In this document: one piece after another, positions 44,098 to 55,349 of the stretch
Layout: the number at the start of each line of letters is the position of its first letter
How positions within the stretch are numbered: the first letter of the stretch is position 1
DNA from: Rhizophlyctis rosea
Taxonomy: Eukaryota; Chytridiomycota; Chytridiomycetes; Rhizophlyctidales; Rhizophlyctidaceae
Reading direction: 5' to 3'
NCBI GenBank assembly: GCA_027596075.1
Contig: JADGJC010000230.1
Span: forward strand, 1 to 64,000
Length of the DNA stretch: 64,000 nucleotides
The notes under the pieces: model-generated
What the model was told of the DNA's origin: nothing
The model's database searches: none
The model's input: the letters and a program-made list of their open reading frames with translations, nothing else
Position numbers and translations under genes: made by a program

Positions 44098-47000
44098 TTA
44101 CGTTCCAAGCCTATTCTTCTTTGCAGCCACTAGGATCTCATCGTCCTCGTCTCCGGAGATGAACAGCCGTAATAGATCCTCAGTAGTCAACTTCTTGTTC
44201 CTCAACGCCGAAGCCGCTCCCTCATCCAGTGCTCCATTGATCATTTCTCTCTGTGCGGGAAATGAGTTGATTGGTTCGGTGACAGTTCGGTGACGAAGGA
44301 GACTTTAAAATCACCTTCTTGTCTTGCAATTGCAGTATACGGTCTTCGACGGTTCCTTCTACCGTCAAGCGGACGACTTCAACTGGTCGCGTTTGCCCAA
44401 TTCTGCATCAAGTTATGTATAAGAGCAAGGAATTAACACAACATTATACATTATTTGAAACTCTTACCGGTGAACTCGATCAATGGCTTGGTCCTCCAGT
44501 GCCGGATTCCACCTGTAAAATCGTAATGAACAAGGCAAAATTGTCAACGACGGCCCTAATAGGATCAACGGCAGCATCAGCGCTCCCAATCCAAAAGAAG
44601 CATATTACCAAATATCCAGAAATATGACCCGATTCGCGACCGTGAGATTTAACCCAAGTGATCCGCACTTGAACGAGAGCAGCAAGATTTTTACATCAGC
44701 GTTTTCTCGAAAGGTCTTCAAACTGGATTCCCTTTCCTTGGTATTCATGGATCCGTCATCTACAAAACCTTGTCAGAATTATTTGCGATTCTTCTTGTGA
44801 GCCAGAACCTACAGCGACAGAATTGATGACCAGCAGCTCTCAAAGGGAGTTCAACAATATCTGAATATGATGTTGGTAAGCCAATAATCAAATTCAACAA
44901 AATGTTGATATCACATACCCAGCATGGACGTAAACTGTGAGAATATGATGATCTTCGCGTCAGGTTCTGCTTGGCGGAATTCTGCAAGCACTGAGATCAT
45001 CTGCATGTACATGAGTAAGTGCAAAAAACATCGTAAATTCTGGCAATGCACTTTAGCTGGGACCTTGTCGATCTTTGCCGAGCTTTCCCACTGTTTCATC
45101 AGCCACGAGATCATAGCGGTGTTCTTCCCTTTCTTCGTGCCAATGAAGGTTGCAGGCTCGGCCAGTCGCTCTGAACAATCAGTGCATATTGTTTTGTCCG
45201 TGACCGAACCAATGCTGCATAGAAGAATGTACACAATGAGAAGGTCGCACATTTCTATCGAGGTGCAGTACTGACACCATACCTCTCCAAACAGATGGTG
45301 CACGTGCGCTGCTTGACTTTGACTGATAGATTATCCAATAACTCCGTCATCTCATCAACAGCGGTATCGCCGTCAGCACTAAGCTGATCCTCTTCCACAC
45401 CGATATCACCGACCAAATATCGGTGATTGCACGCTGTTGCACAAGGTTAACACCCAATTTGTGAGGTTCGACCCAGATTCCAACTACCTTGGCGAAGTCT
45501 AAGAAACAAAGATCAGTCTGAAGGTCAATCAAAAAAAGAGAGCTATTTCCTGGACGTACCGGAGCAGTAGGCAGAGGATGTTTGCATATGTATTTTGTTT
45601 GTCCTGTAATTCATGGAAAGATGATGAATAACCCAGATCACCTTATTCAGCACATCATCATACATCACCTTCAGCAAGCTCTTCAACCGCGTTTTCATTT
45701 TGCTCTCCAAGGAAGAATAGAAGGCCAATTCTCTGGGCGTGAAGGGAACCCGTAACAGCCTTACGTTGCGCAGTGGAAGGTCCAGGAGAGGCTTTCCATT
45801 GAGTTTGGACGTTTTCGTTCGCCTTAGCGTCGTTGCGGCCAGGACAACCTGTAAGCGCTTGGTCACCAGCTTCATTCGGCCTCGGCTCATGGGTTCGATG
45901 AAGTGCTTTTTGAAATCCGCTGCAAGATACGGCATGGATATCTAATTTACTTTCTTAAACTATCGACGTGCACTTACCATACTCCTCAAATTGTTTCAAT
46001 TTCAAGAATTTGAAAAGACTATACAATTCCCCGATGTTGTTTTGCACAGGTGTGCCTGCATTGTCGTTACGGCTCAGTTTCGGTATGTCCCTGACTGCGA
46101 CGCGCGTCACTAACCGGTCAGACACCACCGCCTATCAGCGTCAATTTCGAAGCAAGCTGTGGCAGCGCGAGTAGATCGGTTCTTGATATTCTGCGCTTCA
46201 TCTAATCCGAATGCAAGTTAATTCGGATGCATGTAAGTGACTTCAGGGACGGATACGAAAGCATTTCACACTGACCAAGAATGACTCTGAACCATTTCAC
46301 ACCGAACAGGGCTCCCTTCTTGGCGGCGATCTTCGGGACCTCCACATCCTCTTCCGAGGAGTCACCATGGTTGTCATGCTTCTTCTTCTTGGCAGGTTGC
46401 TTCGGAAACTCAGATGACAGAACTATTCAAACTTTGTTAATTGTCGAACTTCCCAGTTTCGGTACGAAGGTATAGTACCGTTGTAAGAGGTCAGTACAAT
46501 ATCATACTGCGTAAGTATGTTGGGATCTAGAAGCAGACCGTCAATGTCAATATGGGGAACATTGGGTCCGGTTCGTCAATATCTACTCGCCTTTTGGTCT
46601 TTTGGGTCCGTGGTGAATCAAGATGCGGAGGAGACCTTTTTTGGTCTTGGTTTTGATTTCGGCTTCCCATTGGTGCAGCAAGGCAACAGGTGCCACAATC
46701 AAGGTGCTTTTGTAGGTGCGATCGGAAGGTTTATTACTGACAATGAGTCCGAGAGTTTGAACAGTCTGCAACGGATATCAGCCTTCCAACCGCAAAACGC
46801 AGCCCACCACCGCCCTTTAACCATACCTTTCCCAAACCCATGTCCTATAATGTAATATGTAAGTTGGAGTTCCAAGAATGCAAATTTGGGAAGGCGTACA
46901 TCGGCCAATATTCCTCCACTTTTCTTCTCATCCTTTTCTTTCATCCACTTCACTCCTGAAGGAGGTTCAAGATCAAATTGGCTCATGCAAAAAGAGGAAA

Positions 47001-47806
47001 AGAATGTTCAAACCTTGTAACTGATGGGGCATGAGTTGCACCAGGAGATCAGTCGGTTGGTGTTCATCCATTTGGGGGCCTATTGTTCAGTGCCCATTAG
47101 CGAAGTCAATATGCAAATAAGTCTTTGTATCCATACCAACTTCATCATTCTCCTTGGTAATGCTCCCTAGTAGTTCTCGGAGACCCTCTTCAGAACCGAG
47201 AGCAATGCCCGGCTCAGGGCCAAGCTCTTCCTCGTCTGCATACATAACATTCCTTGACGGTACATAAGTGGGTGGAGCTGCGTACACCGCTTCACTTCTT
47301 GCAAGTGCTTCGCTCCGGTTGTTCCAATACTGCGCTTTGACGGAGTATAGCGGGATTTGAGGAATGTTTGGCTGAGGATGGTATTGTGATCGCTGTTGTG
47401 GTGCAGCATACGCGGGCCGTATGGCATCATTCACGTGAGAGGTTCCTTGCTGAACGTAAGTTGCTCCTCGCGGGTGGCTACTTGGCACGGCAGTCGCAGC
47501 ACTGTGAAATCGATACAAGTCCGCTTGATAATTGTTGAAAGGCTGGGAGATTGGTTGGCCTCTGCTTGTGCTGTTTTGACTTGGTGCATGTTGCGATACG
47601 AGCTGAGGGCGAGAAGTTTGGGATCGTTGTTCTAAATGCGGCCTGTCGCGCTCTTTTCCTGGATGGTGTGGAGGCTCACGCGTGATTGCTTGCTGGCGCT
47701 GGTAGAGTCCCTGCTGGGAGGCACCGGCAAGACCGCCTATAGTATAAGGACGTCTCGACGTGTCCATTGAACGATTGAGGGTTTGCTCTGGCTTTTGTCC
47801 TTCCAT
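44098..47806 (-). CDS. SNF2-family ATPase, Rad16/Uls1/HLTF type
   Basis: The start ATG at 47806 is followed by ~240 residues of Gln/Pro/Ser-rich low-complexity sequence. The ATPase then reads LMPHQLQGVKWMKEKDEKKSGGILADVMGLGKTVQTL (motifs Q and I), TLIVAPVALLHQWEAEI (Ia), LDEAQNIKNRST (II, DEAQ), [22 protein letters not shown] (III), LRRTKTSKLNGKPLLDLPLR, KIIIFSQFTSML, a KTFRENADVKILLLSFKCGSLGLNLT block and the C-terminal arginine finger HRIGQTRPVEVVRL. It ends DEGAASALRNKKLTTEDLLRLF. Between the lobes, CTICLES and ICTDCSERL are the remains of a RING finger inserted as in Rad5/Rad16/Uls1. Such proteins combine translocase and ubiquitin/SUMO-targeted ligase functions. About a dozen short introns were inferred. 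Confidence 0.85.
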
Positions 47807-48075
47807 CTTTGCGCTTACAAATTCCAAACCGATGTGAATTGGAGGAAAGTTCAATGTCAAGCAGAAAGGCCGGTGGGAAAGAGCCAAGACTTTGCGGATG
47901 ACAGCGGGGCACCCCCGTATCCGAAAGTCACGGACGTGAACCCGTCAGCCACGAAGTTTGAGGTGGTGTTTACGCCACATGTGGCTTGGGAGTCCAAAAG
48001 TTCCAAAACCAAACCAAAAATATTTCCCCAAACAGTAGCCATTTTGCAACTTTGTGCTGTTCGACTTGGTGTTCA
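47807..48075. promoter_or_regulatory. Divergent promoter region (SNF2 / CCDC137)
   Basis: Only 269 bp separate the two divergent starts; the regulatory role is inferred from position. Confidence 0.4.
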
Positions 48076-49085
48076 ATGAAACGAAAACGAAGTTCCCATG
48101 CTTCAGCCACGGCAAAGGGGTCTTCTGATCGTGCAGTAACTGCTGCTGACGAAGGTCGTGATCTGCCCCGAAAATTTCGGCGAGTTTTGGCATATCGGAA
48201 AGCCAAGGAGCACGCTCCAAACAAGAAACAAACAAAGCAGAAAAGTGTTATACCTCGTAAGTTACACAGTAATACACACGACTGAAATGGTCTGCTCTGC
48301 TTTGTTCCAGACTACTCAAACAATATCCCCTTTCTCCAGAGCGACAGGTGCGTGTGTGTGTCGTCTAGTTCGAAGCGTATCGCAATTTCAGCGCTCATTA
48401 TGACTTTCTCAGGCTGGGGAGACAATAGGTCAATACAATCGGTAAAGTAGATTTATGAACGCGCGTTTTTTTTTTGAGGCCTTCTCATCAAACTCGTCAA
48501 CCGCAGACGTGTTGATGACGAGCTACGCACTGCGGTGAATACCGCTGCACAATCCGAAAGCAAAACTCGTCAAAAGAAGAAATCCTGGTTAGCCGAGAGA
48601 AAGCTTAAGGCCAAGTCAAAGAAGAAGGCGATTGATGAAGATGAGATTGATTTGAAAGACGAGGTCAAGTTCGGCACGGTTCGTGCTTGTTGCTGAATTA
48701 CAAGTTTATTGAATCACTCTGATTGTCCGCATCCAGGTTGCCATGCAACCACCCAGTATCTCGGTTGTTCCGAAACAAAGGGGACATAACGTGCGTCCTC
48801 TTCGTTTTCACTTTATCAGATCTTTATCTGACTTCCACATTCCAGGCTCAAGCGGTGAAGCAGTTGCAAGCGGCATTGTTGGCTGCTGAATCAAAGTCAA
48901 CGGAAGCAGAGGAAGCATCCGCAGCACCCGATCGACCGGCGCAGGCCAGAGATGTGCCGGACATTGGAAGAAAGAGGAAATTGAAGACACTACCACAGGC
49001 GGAAAGGAAAGCACTCTTGAACGAGCGCGAGGAGTTGATTGCGAAGTATAGAGCAATGAAATCCGCAAAATCCGGGAATGGTTGA
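48076..49085 (+). CDS. CCDC137-like nuclear protein
   Basis: Exon 1 (48076-48256) is basic with LPRKFRRVLAYRKAKE. A later exon (about 48481-48679) gives VDDELRTAV, a Lys-rich region (RQKKKSWLAERKLKAKSKKK) and DLKDEVKFGT. A 58-nt intron then restores VAMQPPSISVVPKQRG, matching the vertebrate CCDC137 signature 'DTVKFGEVVLQPPELTARP'. The C-terminus AERKALLNEREELIAKYRAMK corresponds to its 'EEERERAVQAYRALK' end. CCDC137 is a chromosome-periphery and nucleolar RNA-binding protein. The splice between 48400 and 48481 is not fixed; the stop at 49085 is firm. Confidence 0.7.
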
Positions 49086-49951
49086 TAGCATTTAATTAGT
49101 TTGCAAGCACCATTCTTTCCAAAGCGATTGTGTATGCACAATCAACAACTTACGAGCGGGACTTCTTTTCAAGGGGTTGAACTTTTCTGTTGTCGGAAAA
49201 TATACAATCTAAACAAAATCACACCAACATTTCTTTTGTCCACCTGTATGTTTTGCATTGATCAAACCTAAGAGCCAGTTTGGTTAACCATCTTGGTGGA
49301 TACAATGTGCCCTTGTGCTAATGGTCCTTCAACAAGACATTTCATTTCTCATGGCCTTGTAGGCAGACATGTGGCGCAGTCGAAGGTGGCATGTGCCATG
49401 GACCCTCGCGTTAGTTGCAGGAGTTTGATCTGTTTGTTACCAACACCTCCGGTTGCATGTAAACGTCACATCCCCATGATTGTTGCACAGGTGATCTGCA
49501 GTGCACAACATGTATGTTTTTTTTGAGTCAGAATATTTGTCTTGGCAATATTTACTATGCCTGCGACTTGGGACCTTCCAGCCCCGGATCTCTGGACGTG
49601 GGAGCAGAAAACAGGTGTCAGAGTCGGCGTCGGAGGAGATCATACGCATGTTGATCTGACCGTGTTGTGCAACACGTAACGCCCCGGATGCTTATCCAAT
49701 TTCAGTTCTCTCTCAATCCCCACTTTTTGCCGAATGCCTCATAGAATCTCAGCGTCTGCAACAGTTTCTTGATGGGGTGGAACGGCAGCCTTTTGGGGAA
49801 ACATGTGATGTCATCCCATACTGATAGTTTTGGTCTTCCACCCCGATCCCTCGGAAACTAACAATAATGGTGTAAGGTGTGAGAAACGGGAATCTGCAAA
49901 ACTCCCTCGGTCTTTTTTGTCGGTTCTGAATAAGTCACCCTATATCGCAGC
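49086..49951. other. Intergenic region
   Basis: About 870 bp without a supported gene. Short frames on both strands lack codon bias or motifs. It contains the CCDC137 3' end and the promoter of the glycosyltransferase gene. Confidence 0.35.
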
Positions 49952-51414
49952 ATGAGACGATGGTGCTATGTGAGGTCTCGAAGAGTGTGGGGTCAGATCG
50001 CGCTTTTGCAGCTTGCGATATTTATAGTTTATCAGCTTCACCACACGTCATGGACAAACTCCAACCAGGCGATGATTCTCGGCAATGCTCGCCGCCAACT
50101 GCGAATTGCCATCGTTCACCGTCGTGACACCATCCCGTAAGTCCAAGATTTGATATTGGAGAAAAGATGCATGTGCTAACGCAAAGATGTCGAATCAGGC
50201 CCGTGCACTTTGAACCTGCTCTTCCGTTCATCCACACATATAGCCGCCAACCTAACAGCCATGTCGACGTTTTCCTCGCTGGCCAATATGCAACTTCAGC
50301 CGCCATCAACACGAACGCCCAACCGGGAATCAGTGCAACTTTCCGCAACCGTGATGTGGACGACTTGCTAGACTTAGAATACACACCTGACTTGTTGATC
50401 TTAACGACATGCCATGACGAGCTGCCTATTCTGCCAAAAAGAATGACGAATGTCACACATCCTGCAGCGCCAAGAGAAATCTTATGCGTTGTTCATGGGA
50501 CAGACGAATGGGACCGACAAAGGGAGAGTGTGTGGGCTATCGTGAATACGTGGGTGAACGCCGCCCGGTTCAATCTTGTCACCACGTCAGATCATGTTAC
50601 GGATGCGATGCTCTACAAAGTATCAGAATGGGGTCTTCCATCCCCTGGCAACGCCCTCTTGAGAACATACCCGTGCGACACCCGCCATATCCGACTCCTC
50701 CCCACCTTCCCTACAATATATCCTGCACTCTCGAGCACACGGACACTGTCCTCGACCACTCAGAAATCTCTCTACGCTACTATACCAGGGCATCTTCCTG
50801 GCCGACACTCCTACCACCAAATTTTCCAAACCCTATCGCAACACACTCAAACTCTGGCCCATCACAACGTTTCCATGCGTCTCATAGAATCTGCACAAGC
50901 AATACAGACCCCGCCAAAAGATTACAAAATACCAAAGGATCTGGACCCATTCATCTCCATTCACCAAAATCTGAGTTCGGCGGACTACTGGCAGATGCTC
51001 GCAGACAGTGTAGCTATCATCCCAGGCTTCAATACCCGCGCGCCACACTTTACGGAACGGTCCAGTGCCACGATTGCTGCCGCACTGATTGCTGGAACGC
51101 CCTTGGTCGCCAAGCGATCATATCTCAAAAAATATCGATATTTAGGTAGTTCCCGTTTGGATGGAGGCATGAAGGAAGGTGGACCGCTCATCATTCAGCG
51201 ATTTGGAGAAGAGGAGGTAGAAGCCTTCATGAGATATCTAGAAATGGGGCCGGCAGTGTGGGAGGATCATAAGAGGGCCATTGAGGTTAGGAGGAAGGAA
51301 GTTGTGGAGGACAATTTCTGGAATGTTGAGGTATTCTTGGAAGCGCTCAGGGAAAGGATCGAGTGGGGAATGAGGAATGGCGTTTATGAGTCTTCAGGTT
51401 GCCATGGAGAATAG
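49952..51414 (+). CDS. Putative GT-B-like glycosyltransferase, type II membrane protein (paralogue 2)
   Basis: Exons 49952-50136 and 50199-51414 (62-nt intron, GTAAGT..CAG) give 466 residues. The N-terminus is MRRWCYVRSRR followed by a hydrophobic helix (VWGQIALLQLAIFIVYQL), a type II anchor. The catalytic part is homologous along its length to the gene at 28545-29852: LEYTPDLLILTTC, APREILCVVHGTDEW, RFNLVTTSDHV, LLPTFP, DYWQMLADSVAIIPGF, SSATIAAALIAGTPLVAK and KKYRYLG. The conserved glycine/threonine-rich helix near residue 375 probably binds the donor. Function is inferred from fold pattern only. The two paralogues lie on opposite strands about 20 kb apart. Confidence 0.65.
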
Positions 51415-51738
51415 TTAGACGGCCACGCACTTAGAACGTCAGCATTAGGATCCCCCAGAAGCGCAAAATGGTGGCTGCTTGCTTTCTTTCAAGCTGGATG
51501 AACTCTGGACCAAATATAGCTACCCAGCCGTCTTCCGCCCATCCGTTCATCAGTTTCGAGGTCATTATCGGCAATTCGGGAGACCTTTTGTTCCACCCAT
51601 TCACAATCGCGCAACCGCCCTGAAATTCAGCATTCTGCTTCCGGACAGCGATGGTTATGGTATACAATTACATTCAACGGTGCTACGTATATACATTTAG
51701 TGAGCTCCAAATAAGTGCATGCCCATCTCCCCTCTCGT

Positions 51739-53696
51739 TCACTCCGTCGGTCGTTTTCCCACCGGCACACTAATCTGCTTCCAAGGCGCCGCGCTGTTCT
51801 TCACTCCCAACATCCCCCTACACCAAACCTTATCGGTCGGATCTTCCCATACAACACGTTCCCCCTCTCTGGCTCCAGCTCCCGCATTTTCATTACCAAA
51901 CTGCGCCATCTTCATCTTGTGCTTCCCCTCCAATTTGACCAACTCCTCATATTCCTCCCATCCATATGCGACCCTCACGTCGGGAACCACGAGTGTTCGC
52001 GCATAGCCTTTTGTTTGGAAATCGTTGCAGAGCAGCGTGCACTCTGATGCTGCGCATTCTCCTGCCGACAGGTTTCCTGAGCGAAACAATATAGGGTCTT
52101 CGGCGGAAAGGAAAGGAGCAGCTCGGAGGAACGCCATGCCGTTCCAGCAGCACTGGGCCTGAAATGGGAATGAGAGGGACATTCGATGGGTGGATTTGGA
52201 ATCGACGGGGATGGTGTTGTGGTCGTGTTCGCCGTTGAAGAAAGCTTCGCCTTTGATGTTGCGGGATATCCTGATCATCATGTAGCGTGAAGAAGATCGA
52301 CGATGAAGAAAGGGACAGGATTTGGTCAGTAGTTGCAGGAAGAACAACGAAAGCAGAACAGGCCGCATCAGAATGGCAACCCCCCTCATTCTCAAAAGGT
52401 CACTCAGATACATGCTAATTCGGACCCAACGCCCAAAAAGCACGTGAACGACGTGCTGGGGCACCGCTTGAATCCATCCATGCGAATTACTTGGTGGCGC
52501 TATGGCCACTTCTTGATGATGATAGCCCAGCGACCTCTGTCAGAAAAACAAAAACTCACCAACGATCCCAGAACAATGGCGGGCTGCCGCCGTCTTCCAA
52601 ATGCCAGGGCCACTGATAATCCAATCCGCACGTGATGTCGGAATCTTGCATTAGACCCTGATGGATCAATTCCAGTGCATCTTCTGCACAAAAGACTATG
52701 TCATTGATGAAGAGCACATGGCTGAACCCCTTCCGTTTCCCCTTCGCCTTTCCTCTTTCCGCGTACAAGCTTTCCATGGCACGGTTGCGAATCTGGGCCA
52801 ATCGAACGATACGGTTTGTGGATGCTCTGGGTGGGGATGTGCCGCTCACGATCTTATGCGGGACGGAAAGGGCGCTGAGGAGAGCATGAAATTGTTTGAG
52901 CAGCTTGGGTGTGTGATCTTCACTGGCGCTTTCGAAGATAGAGATGAAAACATTTTTGGAGCCGAGATGATGGACCAGGCGTATGAGTTGCGTGAAGATC
53001 CCCGGTGCGACGAGCACAGAGTTGTAGAGGTTCAATGCTATGTAGTAGGGTCCCGGTCGATTTTTGAGGTACGCGAAACGAGGATGAGAGGCAAGTTGTG
53101 GAGATGGTGGTGGATTGGAGTAGCGGCTAGAGCAGTGTTCGTTTGGCGCAGGATGGAGGGTAAAGGCCATCAAATAATCAAGGGTGGGTTGACGAAGTGT
53201 GTCAAAGATACCGTTTGAAGATTGGTGCCGTGAGACAAGGCCGGGTGGATCGTCGTCCTATATGTGTACATTGTAAAATAACATGAGAAGGGGCAGGAAG
53301 GATTGATTGCCATTTTCATTAGAGAGAAACTATATTACCAAATAATGGATCTCTGCTATCCCAAGCCGTGCATTCTTCTATGGGGCGCATCACGACAGTA
53401 TTTACCTCTTCATCCGCATCAAACACAGAACCGCCATCCACAACGAAGTCGACGAAATCCATCTCGTCATTTTCAACCAATCTCACCCAGTCATCCCAAG
53501 AGGCTTGCGAGGTCCGTTTTGTTCCGCTCTTTCTGACGTCATGAACATTTGACCGAGGGGCAGGCACCACATCCACTGCAGTCCAAATGCAGGCCACGAA
53601 TAATGCGAGCAATACTATGCAAATATAGAATTTCAGCCGCGAAGATCTCCGCGGTGTATATGCCCAAGACGTCCATGAGTGCATTCTTCTATGCAT
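51739..53696 (-). CDS. GT69 / CAP59-family alpha-mannosyltransferase
   Basis: The N-terminal exon (53696 to about 53330) has a basic start and one transmembrane helix (FYICIVLLALFVACIW), then an acidic stem. The middle exon (about 53240-52557) carries YYIALNLYNSVLVAPGIF, HLGSKNVFISIFESASEDHT, RIVRLAQIRNRAME and HVLFINDIVFCAEDALELI, the conserved core of the Cap59_mtransfer (GT69) family, of which Cryptococcus CMT1 is an alpha-1,3-mannosyltransferase. A GTGAG donor after WDRW and an acceptor near 52275 (about 280 nt) lead to ISRNIKGEAFFNG, CCWNGMAFL, ECAASECTLLCNDF and VPDVRVAYGWEEY, the C-terminal family blocks. The first intron could not be joined in phase by eye. It probably acts on surface glycans in the Golgi lumen. 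Confidence 0.82.
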
Positions 53697-55349
53697 GGAG
53701 GTTGACTATTTTGAGTTGTGATAGTGATGGTTCAAGACGGACCGAACTTCAACTTTTCGAACTCCCGTGCTTCGCGTGGGCGCCCTGCTGATTCAGCACT
53801 TTTGGGGACACAGAACCTTGGTACCTACCGTAAAAGCTGTGTGGCTTGTCCACTCTTTGAGGGTCTATATCTCACTAATGCATTGGTGCTTGGGAATTTG
53901 TGGGGAACTGTACTGATGAAGAGTGATCGCTTCATGATTCGCAAGCCGCATAAACTATACTAGATCTTATCAGGGAAACCATAAACGGCAATCGAAATTC
54001 AACCGTGAATCACATCACCGATTTATACCAGTCTGACATCAACACTCAACCAAGGTTGTTGAGATACCAGTCTCTTGAACGACTGGGCAAATCTGCTTTG
54101 GGAAGGAAGGCAAAAGGTGTCTCTCGGTCACTAAGTTCAAAATTGCTGCGTTCGTTGGCTCCCTAGGATGGCGGGCAAGATCAGAGATTCTTCGAGAGGA
54201 GCGGGTAGCAGGAAGCAAAAATCAAAGCTGCAACGTGTGAGCTGGGAGAAGACTGAAAAGTCTAAAATGATTGCAGTGGCGAATTGGTGATGAATGAATT
54301 GAGATCGGAAGTCAGCCAAAAGTAACGCTGTTCCCTCCATGGAAAAAAGGCTCTCACTGATCTTTTCCATAAGTTTCCAGAGAAGTGCCCCTCCCGAGAA
54401 AAGTAACGCAGCCGGAAATCCTACAATTCTCGGGTATGAATAAAGATGGTGCAGTAATAGTAGCGCCAACACTTGAAGAGTGTGAATGCGATGACCGTGG
54501 AAGGTACACAGGTTAGAACATGCGTGGACCCGATCAATGAGTTCAAACATTTGTCTATCGGCCATCTTTCTAGTCGGGCTACCATGCCACAACCACTTAG
54601 CGACACCCCGTCCTCCCAAAAGAAGTTAAAAGAACGCGTGGGTGGGGAACATATGCTATTGTAATGCCAAGCCTATATTGCGCTCACGTCTTGAAGAGCA
54701 AAAGAAACTACCCGGGGCAGATTCTCGAACCTGGAGCCATTAAGGAGATCGTTCGCCGTATTGGCAAAGAAGGGGCACGTCTTCGGGATTGCTGGATTGG
54801 AGGGTCTATGATATCCTAAGTCTCGCCCAGAGGGAACCATTTAGACATCGCCCCGCTCAGCGCTTGGAACCTGCCGCACATTGGAAAGTCAGTGCTCATT
54901 TGTTGGACGAATTCCTATTTATGCGTAAATGTGTGTTTGGGGCGGGAAAGGCTGCGCTGGCCAAAGGGTGAATTCCTTTTTTCTACTTATATGCATCCAT
55001 CGCTTTTTACATTTTTAGTACTTGCATTTGTGTACTTCCCTCCCGGCTCCACTTACTATAGACTTGAAACCCTTTAGGCGCGGGCGCTTTTTGTTTGCGA
55101 AGTTTGAGATCAAAACAAAGAAAATATGCACTATGAATTACATAGAGAACGAAATTGCACAACTATGCTTCCGCAGGCAAGATGACCCGATGAACCTTGA
55201 TATTCATAATGTGTAGAAGCAGGACCCCCTCCTTTCCTCACGATCGCATCATATTTAAGCTTACAACTAATACAGCCAGCGCCAAATCCCAGATCTGGAT
55301 ATGTGAGCTCCATGTGTCACTTGCTTATTCTCCTTCTCTCGGTAGAACT
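53697..55349. other. Long region without a supported gene
   Basis: About 1.65 kb. A 160-codon minus frame (54137-54619) with several hydrophobic stretches is the longest open frame but shows no family pattern or splice context, so I do not call it. Plus-strand fragments at 54660-54960 are short and broken. The stretch holds the GT69 promoter at its left end and the 3' flank of the fusion gene at its right end. Confidence 0.35.

Noticed and set aside
54137..54619. 160-codon minus frame with hydrophobic stretches
   Set aside because: No motif, no plausible splice partners, and a composition like random AT-balanced sequence; noted in the region entry only.
54715..54745. B-box-like GGTTCGAGAATC on the minus strand
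   Set aside because: No A box or cloverleaf in either direction.
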